Below are positions 7,727 to 15,722 of a stretch of 53,639 bases of DNA, piece by piece. The first letter of the stretch is position 1, and every line of letters begins with the position of its first letter. The notes below the pieces were generated by a model. The model worked only from the letters and a program-made list of their open reading frames with translations. It made no database searches and was not told the DNA's origin. A program made the translations under genes and the position numbers. The DNA is from an uncultured Atopobiaceae bacterium (GTDB lineage: Bacteria; Actinomycetota; Coriobacteriia; Coriobacteriales; Atopobiaceae): positions 1-53,639 of the forward strand of contig CALUJM010000016.1 of NCBI GenBank assembly GCA_944320975.1, read 5' to 3'.

Positions 7727-9049
7727 ATGTCCGTTCTCGAGCGGGTCAGGGAGGTCGAATCCTCGAGAAGCGGGCCGATGCCCGCTGCTCTTGACCTGAG
7801 GGAGGCGCGCGAGCGGCTCAAGCGCGCCCTCGTGGAGCGGGTGGGCCTCTCGGTCATAGCGGGGATGCTCTCCTACGAGGGCGCGGCCCAGGCGCGAGAG
7901 GAGCTTGCGGTGGCGGTCGAGGCCGTGCTCAACACGCAGGGCTTCGAGGGACTGCTTGAGCACGAGCGCTCCTCGCTCGCGCGGCAGGTGCTCGATGAGG
8001 TGTGCGGGCTCGGGCCGATACAGCGCCTGCTCGAGGACGACGAGATCACCGAGGTGATGATCAACGGCTGCCAGGCTCTGTTCTACGAGCGCGCGGGGGA
8101 GCTCCATCCGGCGGAGACCGTCTTCGATTCCCCCGAGCAGATCATGATCGTGATGGATAGGATTCTCGCACCCCTTGGGCGCCGTCTCGACCGGGCGAGT
8201 CCCATCGTGAGCGCGCGCCTCGCCAACGGCGACCGCGTCAACGCGGTGGCCGCCCCCATCGCCATCGACGGTCCGGCGGTGACCATCCGCAAGTTCTCGG
8301 AGCGCGCCTGGACCCTCGCACGCCTCGTCGAGCTGGGGTCTGTGCCCCAGTGGTATGCGCGGCTCCTCTCGTGGGCGGTGCGTGCGAGGCGCTCCATTGC
8401 AGTCGCGGGGGGCACGGGCTCTGGGAAGACGACGCTGCTCAATGCGCTCTCGTGCGAGATTCCCCTCGGAGAGCGGGTCGTGACCATCGAGGACTCCGCG
8501 GAGCTGCGCTTCGACGCGCATCCCAACGTCGTGCGGCTCGAGGCGCGCGGCTCGTCAATCGAGGGCGCCGGCGAGGTGACCATCAGGGACCTCGTGAAGA
8601 ACGCGCTTCGCATGCGACCCGACCGCATCGTGGTGGGGGAGGTCCGCGGCGAGGAGTGCATCGACATGCTCAACGCGCTCAATACCGGCCACGACGGGTC
8701 GCTGACGACGCTTCACGCGGGAAGCGCCGACGAGGCGGTGCTGAGGTTGATCCTCATGGCCCGCTTCGGCATGGACCTCCCCACCGAGCTCATAGAGGAG
8801 CAGATCTCGACCGCGATCGACCTGATCGTCGTGACGAGGCGCCTCTCCGACGGCCGTCGCGTGGTGACCTCGATGACGGAGGTCAGCCGAGGCGCGGGCG
8901 GCACCGCACAGCTCGACGAGTGCGTCGGCTTTGAGCTGGGGGACCGATCATGGTCGCTTCGCAGGGAGCCCGCCTTCGTGGAGGCGGCACTCGCGGACGG
9001 CATCCTGCACGAGGAGGAGGTGATCCGATGGAGATCGTGCTCCCGATGA
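7727..9049 (+). CDS. tadA: Tad secretion ATPase TadA/CpaF
   Basis: This 440-residue hexameric ATPase of the type II/IV secretion family powers Flp pilin assembly. Visible motifs are the N-terminal CpaF-type segment GLGPIQRLLEDDEITEVMING, the Walker A box GGTGSGKTT (about residue 228), the Asp box region IEDSAELRF, the Walker B region RIVVGEVRGEE, and the His box TGHDGSLTTLHA. All are intact, so the protein should be active. The gene begins one base after the tadZ stop, and its 3' end overlaps the start of tadB by 22 bases. Confidence 0.95.
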   Translation: MSVLERVREVESSRSGPMPAALDLREARERLKRALVERVGLSVIAGMLSYEGAAQAREELAVAVEAVLNTQGFEGLLEHERSSLARQVLDEVCGLGPIQRLLEDDEITEVMINGCQALFYERAGELHPAETVFDSPEQIMIVMDRILAPLGRRLDRASPIVSARLANGDRVNAVAAPIAIDGPAVTIRKFSERAWTLARLVELGSVPQWYARLLSWAVRARRSIAVAGGTGSGKTTLLNALSCEIPLGERVVTIEDSAELRFDAHPNVVRLEARGSSIEGAGEVTIRDLVKNALRMRPDRIVVGEVRGEECIDMLNALNTGHDGSLTTLHAGSADEAVLRLILMARFGMDLPTELIEEQISTAIDLIVVTRRLSDGRRVVTSMTEVSRGAGGTAQLDECVGFELGDRSWSLRREPAFVEAALADGILHEEEVIRWRSCSR

Positions 9050-9966
9050 CGGCGGGCCTCGCCATGTTCGCAGGCTCCTTCGCCCTTTTGGGCGGAGAGG
9101 GAGGGGACGTCAGGCGCTCCGGGGGACGGGCGGCCAGGCTGCTCGCCCTGAGGGCGTCCCGGGGCCTGCGCGCGCTCGCGAGGACGCGGCTGGTCTCCTG
9201 GGTTCTCTCGACGGAGCTTGGGGAGAGGATGGTGCGGGAGGCCGCGCGCTCGGCACCCGGCGCGACGGCACTGCCTGCCGAGGAGGCCGCCGCCGCTCTC
9301 CTGATGGTCGCGACGGTCCTTGCGCTCGCCTTTGACGTGCTGTTCCTCACGCCCCTCGCGGGGCTTGTGGCCATCGCTGCCCTGTGCTTCCTGCTTGCGG
9401 CGCGAGACTCGTCGAGGCGGGAGCGGGAGCGACGAGACGTTCTCGCTGAGATGCCGGGGGTCTACCGTACGCTCTCCGTCGCCATGGGCTCAGGGCAGAC
9501 GCTCGCCCAGGCAGTCGAGTACGTGGGCGTGCACGAGAGGGGGCCGGCAGCCGCCGTCTTCACGCGCATGTCGCTGAGGCTGAGGTGCGGCGTGCCGACG
9601 GAGGACGCGGTCTCGATGCTGGCGGGCGAGCTGGATGTTCCCGGAGCGCGCCTGCTCGCGGCGGCGCTCGTCATATCCCACAGGACGGGGAGCCCCCTGC
9701 GCGACCTCCTGCTGCGCTCGGCCCGTCTCGCGGAGCGGCAGGGCGAGTTCGAGCGGCTGCTCGTGGTCAAGACGGCCCAGGTCAGGCTTTCGGTCAGAAT
9801 CGTTTGCCTGCTCCCCGTGGCGATGATCGGCGTTCTCACCCTCATTTCGCCGGACTTCCAGCGGGGGCTGCTCACCCCCTCCGGAATGGGCTGCGTCCTC
9901 GTCGCCATGATGCTCGACGGTACGGCCCTGGTTCTCATCAGGAGGCTGATGAGGGGGGTGATGTGA
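9028..9966 (+). CDS. tadB: Tad pilus inner-membrane platform protein TadB
   Basis: The 312-residue protein carries a T2SSF domain and forms, with TadC, the membrane platform on which TadA acts. Two hydrophobic hairpins near residues 90-125 and 265-310 frame a cytoplasmic domain containing MPGVYRTLSVAMGSGQTLAQA and the conserved GSPLRDLLLRSARL. The ATG at 9028 has GAGGAGGAGG eight bases upstream, inside the end of tadA. The stop overlaps the tadC start. Confidence 0.88.
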   Translation: MEIVLPMTAGLAMFAGSFALLGGEGGDVRRSGGRAARLLALRASRGLRALARTRLVSWVLSTELGERMVREAARSAPGATALPAEEAAAALLMVATVLALAFDVLFLTPLAGLVAIAALCFLLAARDSSRRERERRDVLAEMPGVYRTLSVAMGSGQTLAQAVEYVGVHERGPAAAVFTRMSLRLRCGVPTEDAVSMLAGELDVPGARLLAAALVISHRTGSPLRDLLLRSARLAERQGEFERLLVVKTAQVRLSVRIVCLLPVAMIGVLTLISPDFQRGLLTPSGMGCVLVAMMLDGTALVLIRRLMRGVM

Positions 9967-10610
9967 TGGGGGCGGAGCTCGTCGCGCTGGCCCTGTGCGT
10001 CGCGGGGCTCGCGGCCGCCTCGTGCTTCGTGGCGCTCGGGGGCCCCGCGCCGGGACGCGCCGGAAGGAGGTGCGAGACGACCCTCTCGAGGGTCCTGGGG
10101 CGCCTGGCGGAGCTGCCGCTCCTGAGAAGGGCGCGGGATTCTGAGCTCCTCTCGCAGCGGAGGGAGGCGTGCCTTTCCGAGCTGCCCGTTCTTCTCGACA
10201 TTCTGACGCTGGGCCTTTCCGCGGGGCTCTCCTTCGACTCGTCACTCGAGCTCTACTGCGAGCAGTACGACAACCCCCTCTCGGGGGCCTTTGGAGAGGC
10301 GATGCTCAGCTGGCGCATCGGGACGAGGACGCGCGAGCGTGCCCTCGCCGACCTCGCGGACGAGCTCGGCGTCGCGACGCTGAGGCGGTTCTCCTCAGTG
10401 GTGGCGGAGGCGCTCTCCTTTGGCGCCCCGCTCGCGGAGGCGCTCGAGCGGCAGGCGCAGGGGATGCGGGAGGAGCAGCGCTCGAGGGTGGAGGAGCAGA
10501 TAGAGAAGGTCCCGGTCAAGATGCTCGTGCCGCTGGGGACACTCATCGTCCCCGCGATGTTCCTCGCGATCCTGGGACCGCTGCTCGGGTCGGCGCTGGT
10601 GGTTGGTTAG
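9966..10610 (+). CDS. tadC: Tad pilus platform protein TadC
   Basis: The 214-residue protein is the second T2SSF platform subunit. It has an N-terminal membrane helix (residues 3-25), the T2SSF-like ELPVLLDILTLGLSAGLSFDSSLE, and a C-terminal segment VPVKMLVPLGTLIVPAMFLAILG that matches TadC C-termini. It is somewhat shorter than many TadC proteins because the N-terminal membrane region is reduced. The start codon overlaps the tadB stop (TGATG). Confidence 0.85.
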   Translation: MGAELVALALCVAGLAAASCFVALGGPAPGRAGRRCETTLSRVLGRLAELPLLRRARDSELLSQRREACLSELPVLLDILTLGLSAGLSFDSSLELYCEQYDNPLSGAFGEAMLSWRIGTRTRERALADLADELGVATLRRFSSVVAEALSFGAPLAEALERQAQGMREEQRSRVEEQIEKVPVKMLVPLGTLIVPAMFLAILGPLLGSALVVG

Positions 10611-10623
10611 GAGTGCGGATGAG

Positions 10624-10833
10624 ATGGGAGAGGTCATGACGATGGAGGGGCGCGGACGCGCGATGCTCGCGAGGGCGAGGGGACTCGTTGCTGACGAGAG
10701 GGGGCAGGGTACGACCGAGTACGCGATCTTGGTGGGCGTGCTCGTGGTGATCGCCATCGTAGCGATCCTGGCGTTCAGGGACAGGGTGGCGGAGCTGTGG
10801 GACGCCATCGCGAACGGCATCAACTCGCTGTGA
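10624..10833 (+). CDS. flp: Flp-type (type IVb) pilin
   Basis: This protein of about 69 residues is the likely major pilin. It has a short basic leader, then RGQGTTEYAILVGVLVVIAIVAI: the G/QxxxEY prepilin cleavage context with glutamate at mature position 5, followed by one hydrophobic helix and a short C-terminal tail. Several starts are possible. ATG 10624 is listed; ATG 10636 and ATG 10642 are also in frame, and 10642 has the best spacing to GGGAGAGG. No prepilin peptidase gene is in the window. The stop overlaps the next start. Confidence 0.88.
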   Translation: MGEVMTMEGRGRAMLARARGLVADERGQGTTEYAILVGVLVVIAIVAILAFRDRVAELWDAIANGINSL

Positions 10834-11255
10834 GCCGCCTCTGGGGTGCGCTCGTGGCAGCACTTCTGGTGCTGGCGGGGGCGCTCTCCCTGGTCGCGCT
10901 GCGCGTTTCGGCCGGATCCAAGACGGACGTGGAGCGCCTGGCGGAAGACTCCGTCCGCGCGCTCTCGGAGAGCGTTGAGACGCCTCTTGCCGAGACCGTG
11001 CTCGAGGGCGCCCGGGTGAGCCGTAGCGAGAGCGATCTCGGGGTTGTCGAGGAAGGCAAGCGCCTGCTCGAGCGGTATCGGGGCCGGGGAGACTGCGTCG
11101 TGGCGCAGGCGGGCTACCTGGACCTTGGGGGCAGGACCTGGGGATGCGTGATGCAGGGGGAGGGATGGGTCGAGCTGTGCGTCGTGCAGGAGGGAGACGA
11201 GGGTGGAAGCACGGTCGTCACGTGGCGCATGGACGCCGACGACGTCGACGTCTGA
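10830..11255 (+). CDS. Small membrane-anchored Tad-locus protein of unknown function
   Basis: I do not recognise a family. The 141-residue product has a hydrophobic segment at residues 4-26 (LWGALVAALLVLAGALSLVALRV) and an exterior domain with a predicted helix, then a segment with two or three cysteines (GDCVVAQAGYL, TWGCVMQGEGW, ELCVVQ) that may form a disulfide. GTG at 10830 overlaps the flp stop, so it is translated with the pilin. Its position between two pilin-like genes suggests a minor pilus or assembly component. That is inference from context. Confidence 0.7.
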   Translation: MSRLWGALVAALLVLAGALSLVALRVSAGSKTDVERLAEDSVRALSESVETPLAETVLEGARVSRSESDLGVVEEGKRLLERYRGRGDCVVAQAGYLDLGGRTWGCVMQGEGWVELCVVQEGDEGGSTVVTWRMDADDVDV

Positions 11256-11464
11256 AGAGGTCGGCTGGTGCGGGGCGCGACCGCGGCCAGTCGACGGTGG
11301 AGTACATGCTCCTTCTCGTGGCGTTTCTTGCCGTGATGGCGGCTCTTGCGCTGGTCTGGCGCGCCGCCCAGGACGGGAGGCTGATGGGGCTCGCAACATC
11401 GGCCGCTTCCCACGGGGCGGGTCAGGGGATGGTCGGCATGCTCAAGGACGTCGCGGAGTTCTGA
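11222..11464 (+). CDS. Second small pilin-like protein
   Basis: A short, very basic leader (RRRRRRLKR) precedes GRDRGQSTVEYMLLLVAFLAVMAAL, which has the G/QSTVEY cleavage context of Flp or TadE-type prepilins. The mature part is about 58 residues with little beyond the hydrophobic helix. The start is uncertain. GTG at 11222, inside the preceding gene, is chosen; a CTG at 11252 would shorten the leader. It could be a second pilin or a minor pseudopilin. Confidence 0.72.
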   Translation: MAHGRRRRRRLKRSAGAGRDRGQSTVEYMLLLVAFLAVMAALALVWRAAQDGRLMGLATSAASHGAGQGMVGMLKDVAEF

Positions 11465-11465
11465 G

Positions 11466-11939
11466 ATGGTGAGGGCGGGCGACCGATCGGGCCAGGCGAG
11501 CGTGGAGGCCGCGCTGCTGGTGCCGGTGGTCCTGCTGCTCGTGGCCCTTCTCGCTCAGCCGGCATGCGTCCTGTACACGCGCTCAGTCATGGCGGCGACC
11601 GCAGCGGAGTTGACCCGCCTTGCCGCCACCTCGCGAGGGACGGACGAGGACGCGCGCTCCTATGCCCTGAGGCGCCTCGCGGCCGTTCCCGACGTCCCGC
11701 TCTTCCACGAGGGAGGGCCTGGTGCCTGGGAGGTCACCGTGACCGGTCCGGGGGACGACGGGAGGGTGACGGCGAGCGTTGAGGGCGGAGTCCGTCCGCT
11801 TCCCCTGCTCGGGGCCATCGTCGCCGCCCTTGGGCCCACGGGGGGAGGGGTCGTCAGACTGCGGGTCGAGATGACCCGAGAGGTGCGTGCGAACTGGATT
11901 GGGGGAGAGTATGCGGACTGGATCGGGATCTGGGGCTGA
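11466..11939 (+). CDS. tadE: TadE-like pseudopilin
   Basis: This 157-residue protein begins MVRAGDRSGQASVEAALLVP, a classic TadE N-terminus in which prepilin peptidase would cut after glycine and the mature protein would start QASVE. One helix (residues 14-34) anchors a small exterior domain. TadE-type pseudopilins are needed for Flp pilus formation. It starts one base after the preceding stop, and its end overlaps the next gene by 29 bases. Confidence 0.82.
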   Translation: MVRAGDRSGQASVEAALLVPVVLLLVALLAQPACVLYTRSVMAATAAELTRLAATSRGTDEDARSYALRRLAAVPDVPLFHEGGPGAWEVTVTGPGDDGRVTASVEGGVRPLPLLGAIVAALGPTGGGVVRLRVEMTREVRANWIGGEYADWIGIWG

Positions 11940-13971
11940 GCCCCCTCGGGGCGCACCTGTCATCTCGCTGTTCAGGGACGACGAGGGCGGCTTCACGACG
12001 GTCGGCGTCGCGGTCGCCCTCGTGCTGAGCCTCTCGCTTGTCTTCGCCTCCGCGGGCGCGGCGTGGGTGACGGGCCGTTCGTCCGAGGTGCAGCGCGTGG
12101 CGGACGCGTGCGCGATGGCGGGGGAGAATGCGGTGGCGGCCTTTTCGACTGTCACGCAGGTTCTGGATGCATGCGTCTTGAGCATGGGGCTCGCGGGGAT
12201 CGTGGTCCTCGGCGCAGGGCTCGTGGTTTCGTGTGTCCCCGGGCTCTCCGTCGCGGGCGCGCAGATGACGCAGGCGGGCGGAAAGATCCTCGATGCGAGA
12301 AGGACGTTTGCCCGTTCAGCCGCAGACGGGGTCGAGCGCCTCGAGGCTACGCTCCCGCTGCTGATCGTGGCGAACTCGGCTTCATGCGTCGCCGCCAACT
12401 CCACGGGCGAGACGTCCTACGTGGGGTGCGCTCTTCCCTTCCCTGCGGAGTCTCGCTCGGACTTCTCGCCCCTCGACAAGGACGTGGACGACGAGCGTCT
12501 CTCGCAGCTGTCGGGAGAGATGGGGGAGGTGTCCGATGAGGTCGAGGAGGCTCAGTCCAGGGTTGACGAGGCTCTTGAGCGTGGCTGGAGGGCGGACTGC
12601 GGGTCGACTCCGTACTGCCTGCGCGAGCGTGCCGCTTCGCTCGCCGGGCTCTCGTCTGCCCAGAACCCCAACTACCCCTCCCCGGACGGGTGGACGTTCG
12701 GGGCCGCGCTGCTGCGCGCTCGGCGCTATTATGCGGCGCGGCTCTCGTCTGCCGTCGTGGGCGGGTCCGATGCCGAGGAGATTACCGACTCCGCCTGCCG
12801 GAAGGCGTTCTACGAGTACGCGCTCGAGCAGGTGAACGCGGGAATCTATCAGGAGCTGGGGGACGGCACCGTCGTCGTTGACCTCCCAAGCCTTCCGAGA
12901 AACGCGAGCCAGACCCGCTCCACGGAGCTCTACACGGACTCGAGATGGCCGTGCACGACGGAGGACGGCGTGCGCACCCTGCACTCGTCGACGCTCTGCC
13001 CGGGCGCCACCGGAGCCGCGTCGGGCACGGCGTCGGTCGCCGAGGTTGACTCTGGAGCCGTCGCGCGCTGCGACGAGTGCCGCATGGATGTCGGGGACCT
13101 GGGAAAGGTCGCCTCCGCCTCCACCTCGATCGCGAACGGATTCGAGCATCACTGGCGCATCATCGTGGAGGCGTCCGAGGACTACGAGCGGGCGAGGGCG
13201 GACGAGGCTGCGGCGCAGCGGAGGCTGAAGGACCTTGCGGACGAGGGTGAGGACGCCTTCGAGCAGGCGCTCGAGCAGCTGGGCGTCACGCGGCCGACGC
13301 TGTGCCCACCCGGGGCATGGGGCTGCGTCGCGGTGGTCGCGAGGGGGAGCTCGCGTTCGGTCCCCTCCGAGCTCACGGCGTCGTTTCTCTCCGAGGCCAA
13401 ACTGCCCGAGGGCGCGGCGGTCTCCGCCTCCGTGCTTGCCCCGGACTCGTCGACCGAGGACAACAACGTGCTTGCGAGCTTCTTCGATGCCCTTGCGGCC
13501 AGCGACTCGGCGGTCGGCGGGGCCCTCGACGGCGTCATGGAGCTCTGGGGCGGCCTCCTCGTGGGATACGGGTCTGCGTACGGGAGCGTGGCGGATGCGG
13601 GCGGCGAGTTTCTCGATGGGTTGGACGGGGTGCTCGGCGGGACGGTGGGCGCGTGGCTCAAGGGGAGGCTCAAGCAGGTCATGGAGGGGCTCGGGTTCGA
13701 GCCCGTGGACCTCCGTCTGAGAAAGCCGGTCCTCGTGAACACCCAGGACGTTCTCGACCAGAGCGGTCTGGACCAGCTCTCCTCGGTTCGGGAGCTGGTA
13801 GCGGCGCTTCCCGACTCGGGGTCGGCGACGGACTTCGCCCGCTCGGTGGGCTATTGGCTGGAGGACGAAGTCGGCGGCGAGAGGTTCACCGTCGCCGAGC
13901 TGCCTATACCAGGGACCGAGCTAACGATCCCGCTCACCATAGACCTCTCGGCGCTCCGGGATGCGTCATGA
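11911..13971 (+). CDS. Large TadG-like pilus-associated exterior protein
   Basis: The 686-residue protein has a Tad-like N-terminus with one membrane helix (about residues 27-52, FTTVGVAVALVLSLSLVFASAG) followed by VQRVADACAMAGENA, as in putative Flp pilus-assembly TadG proteins. A second hydrophobic stretch lies near residues 95-115. The rest is an exterior, cysteine-containing region with coiled-coil-like parts (SQLSGEMGEVSDEVEEAQSR; DYERARADEAAAQRRL). The ATG at 11911 has GGGGGAGAGT directly upstream. It may be a pilus-tip or surface-presented component, but the exterior part has no domain that I can name. Confidence 0.72.
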   Translation: MRTGSGSGAEPPRGAPVISLFRDDEGGFTTVGVAVALVLSLSLVFASAGAAWVTGRSSEVQRVADACAMAGENAVAAFSTVTQVLDACVLSMGLAGIVVLGAGLVVSCVPGLSVAGAQMTQAGGKILDARRTFARSAADGVERLEATLPLLIVANSASCVAANSTGETSYVGCALPFPAESRSDFSPLDKDVDDERLSQLSGEMGEVSDEVEEAQSRVDEALERGWRADCGSTPYCLRERAASLAGLSSAQNPNYPSPDGWTFGAALLRARRYYAARLSSAVVGGSDAEEITDSACRKAFYEYALEQVNAGIYQELGDGTVVVDLPSLPRNASQTRSTELYTDSRWPCTTEDGVRTLHSSTLCPGATGAASGTASVAEVDSGAVARCDECRMDVGDLGKVASASTSIANGFEHHWRIIVEASEDYERARADEAAAQRRLKDLADEGEDAFEQALEQLGVTRPTLCPPGAWGCVAVVARGSSRSVPSELTASFLSEAKLPEGAAVSASVLAPDSSTEDNNVLASFFDALAASDSAVGGALDGVMELWGGLLVGYGSAYGSVADAGGEFLDGLDGVLGGTVGAWLKGRLKQVMEGLGFEPVDLRLRKPVLVNTQDVLDQSGLDQLSSVRELVAALPDSGSATDFARSVGYWLEDEVGGERFTVAELPIPGTELTIPLTIDLSALRDAS

Positions 13972-14438
13972 GCGCGATGAGGGGCTGGGCGCGCTCCGGC
14001 CAGATGACGGTCGAGCTCGCGGTGCTGACCCCGGTGACCATTGTCGTCGCCCTCATCGTGTTCAACCTCATGTGCTTCATCGAGGCGTGTGCCGCTTTCG
14101 ACCAGGCGGCGCTCGACGCGGTGGTATCCCATGGCGTGGCGCCCGCGGGCGAGCAGAGCCAGGTCGCGGCGGTCGAGGAGGTGCGGGAGGCGCTCGCCGA
14201 GGCCCTGGGGCGAGAGGACTCCTGCGAGGTCGAGGTGAGGGCGGCGCCGGCGGGAGAGGGTGCGGACGCGGCGACCTTCGTCATCTCGCCCCTGCTCACG
14301 CGCTACACCTGCACGCTCATCTACCGGCCCTGGCCTCGCCTTCTCAGGATGCCTGGCGTGACCTACGAGGCGCCGCTCTCGCTGAGGCACGAGCGGGAGC
14401 TCGTGGTGGACCGTTATCGACCCGGGGTGGTGGTCTGA
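13968..14438 (+). CDS. TadE/TadF-like pseudopilin
   Basis: This 156-residue protein has the N-terminus MSAMRGWARSGQMTVELAVLT, with G/QMTVE as the predicted cleavage site. One membrane helix follows, then an exterior domain with two cysteines (DSCEVEV and RYTCTLIY) that could pair. With the protein at 11466 it gives the two TadE-type pseudopilins usually seen in Tad loci. The ATG overlaps the preceding stop (ATGA). Confidence 0.78.
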   Translation: MSAMRGWARSGQMTVELAVLTPVTIVVALIVFNLMCFIEACAAFDQAALDAVVSHGVAPAGEQSQVAAVEEVREALAEALGREDSCEVEVRAAPAGEGADAATFVISPLLTRYTCTLIYRPWPRLLRMPGVTYEAPLSLRHERELVVDRYRPGVVV

Positions 14439-14789
14439 GTGGGCGCCACGGTGCGGCTCAGGTCGGACGAGCGGGCCGACGTCACGCACGAGCTCGTCGT
14501 GCTGGGAGGGTGGCTCGAGCGCCTCAGGGGCCTTCTGGGCAAGGGCCCGGATGCGCGGCCGGTCATGCTCATGCGATGCGGCTCGGTTCACACGTTCGGT
14601 ATGACCTACCCCATCGACGTCGCTTTTCTGGGTGAGCGCGGCGAGGTTCTCTCGGTTCGCCGTGCCGTGCCCCCGCGTGAGCTGTGCTCGTGCGCCGATG
14701 CCTTCTGCGTCATCGAGCGCCCGGCACGCGAGGGCGAGTGGCTCGTCGAGGGGGAGCACCTGTGGATCGTCGCCATCAGCGCGTGCTAA
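14439..14789 (+). CDS. DUF192-family protein
   Basis: This 116-residue protein matches DUF192. The conserved core appears as WLERLRGLLGKG, then MRCGSVHTFGMTYPIDVAFL, where the family usually has FWMxNTxIPLDxxF. The family's biochemical role is unknown. Most DUF192 proteins are secreted, but this one has no signal peptide. The GTG start follows the pilus gene stop with no gap, so the gene is part of the Tad transcript. Confidence 0.82.
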   Translation: MGATVRLRSDERADVTHELVVLGGWLERLRGLLGKGPDARPVMLMRCGSVHTFGMTYPIDVAFLGERGEVLSVRRAVPPRELCSCADAFCVIERPAREGEWLVEGEHLWIVAISAC

Positions 14790-14816
14790 ACGGTGGCATG
14801 AGGAGAAGGAGGACGC

Positions 14817-15368
14817 ATGGAGAGGGAAGATCGTACGACGGGTGGGTATCGAACCAAGCGTTGCCCGCGCTGCGGCGCGGAGCTGTACGAGGATATGAGC
14901 GTGTGCTACGGGTGCCTCTATGACTTCTCGCGCGACGTCTCGAGGGCCCCTTCCGACGACGCGGTCCCGGCTGATGCCGGGGCGACGGTCGACCTTGCCG
15001 TGCTGCCCCCGCTTGCCCGCAGGCACGAGGGGGAGCTCGGGGTGGTGCTCAGGAGTGCCTCGGTGGATATGTGGGCACCCGTCGGGGAGCGGGGGATCTC
15101 CGTGGGGCGCGGCGAGGTCAACGACCTCGTGCTCCACTCGCTGGCAGTCTCCCGCTGCCATCTGCGTCTCGTCCCCACGCCCGACGGCATGGAGGTCACT
15201 GACCTCGGGTCCACCAATTGGGCTACCTATCGGGGGAGAGGTATCGAGGGGAGCGTCGTCGTCCCCTACGGCGAGGTCATCGATGTCTGCGGCAACCTAC
15301 TCGCCATGACGGGCCCCTCGGCGGTTCTGGGAGGCGCCCCCTCGGCTGCCTTGGAAAAAAGTCTTTGA
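14817..15368 (+). CDS. Zinc-ribbon plus FHA-domain protein
   Basis: The 183-residue cytoplasmic protein has an N-terminal zinc ribbon (CPRCGAELYEDMSVCYGC, residues 16-33), a linker, and a C-terminal forkhead-associated domain (about 80-165). The FHA domain shows SVGRGEVNDLVL, SRCHLRL and DLGSTN, so the arginine, serine and histidine that bind phosphothreonine are kept. FHA proteins dock on Ser/Thr-kinase substrates. Placement at the end of the Tad operon suggests that pilus assembly may be linked to phosphorylation, which is inference. AGGAGAAGGAGG precedes the ATG. The stop codon overlaps the -35 box of the tRNA promoter, leaving no room for a terminator. Confidence 0.85.
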   Translation: MEREDRTTGGYRTKRCPRCGAELYEDMSVCYGCLYDFSRDVSRAPSDDAVPADAGATVDLAVLPPLARRHEGELGVVLRSASVDMWAPVGERGISVGRGEVNDLVLHSLAVSRCHLRLVPTPDGMEVTDLGSTNWATYRGRGIEGSVVVPYGEVIDVCGNLLAMTGPSAVLGGAPSAALEKSL

Positions 15369-15392
15369 CACGAGCGATGAGTTTGGTATAGT
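15365..15392 (+). promoter_or_regulatory. Promoter of tRNA-Phe
   Basis: TTGACA (15365-15370) and TATAGT (15387-15392) are 16 bp apart and end 16 bases before the tRNA. This is a near-consensus vegetative promoter. Confidence 0.85.
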
Positions 15393-15408
15393 AATTCCCG
15401 CACCAAAT

Positions 15409-15484
15409 GGCTGGGTAGCTCAGTTGGTAGAGCAGGGGACTGAAAATCCCCGTGTCAGGGGTTCGACTCCCTTCCCCGCCACCA
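15409..15484 (+). tRNA. tRNA-Phe (anticodon GAA)
   Basis: The cloverleaf can be drawn by hand: acceptor GGCTGGG/CCCCGCC, D-arm GCTC/GAGC, anticodon stem GGGGA/TCCCC with loop CTGAAAA, T-arm AGGGG/CCCTT with TTCGACT, and an encoded CCA end. The anticodon is GAA. One acceptor pair (position 4 T with position 69 C) is mismatched; all other stems close, with one G-T pair in the T-arm. Confidence 0.95.
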
Positions 15485-15492
15485 GGACTTTC

Positions 15493-15523
15493 GCAGGTCG
15501 GAGGCCATGTGTCTCCGGCCTGC
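15493..15523 (+). terminator. Hairpin terminator after tRNA-Phe
   Basis: An 11-bp stem (GCAGGTCGGAG with CTCCGGCCTGC, one G-T pair) and a 9-nt loop begin nine bases after the tRNA and are followed by a weak T-containing tract. Confidence 0.65.
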
Positions 15524-15550
15524 TTTGCTATTGGTACCAAGTGTGTTCCC

Positions 15551-15699
15551 AAATCGGCATCAAAGTGCCCGCACTCATGAGTGCTGGCATCGAGTGCGGG
15601 CGATTTGAGGCGGATGGGGCATCCAGTGCGGCTACTGTCCCGGCCGATGCGCGTAAGTGCGGGCTTCGAGTGCGCGCGGGCACGCACTGGATGCGCCCC
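15551..15699. repeat. Nested inverted repeats between tRNA-Phe and acyP
   Basis: GCCCGCACT (15567-15575) pairs with AGTGCGGGC (15593-15601), with AAATCG/CGATTT outside it. Next, GGGGCATCCAGTGCG (15616-15630) pairs with CGCACTGGATGCGCCCC (15683-15699), leaving a 2-nt bulge. No gene is visible in 15485-15722. Confidence 0.65.
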
Positions 15700-15722
15700 G
15701 TCAGCGGCGGCCGTCCATCAGG

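Noticed and set aside
5703..15368. Reading the ATPase/platform genes as a type II secretion or competence system
   Set aside because: The ATPase is of the TadA/CpaF type, paired with TadZ, TadB, TadC and a Flp pilin. There are no GspD, GspG or ComG-type genes.
15409..15484. tRNA pseudogene because of the acceptor mismatch
   Set aside because: There is a near-consensus promoter, all other helices are intact, CCA is encoded and a terminator-like hairpin follows. One mismatch does not justify the label.
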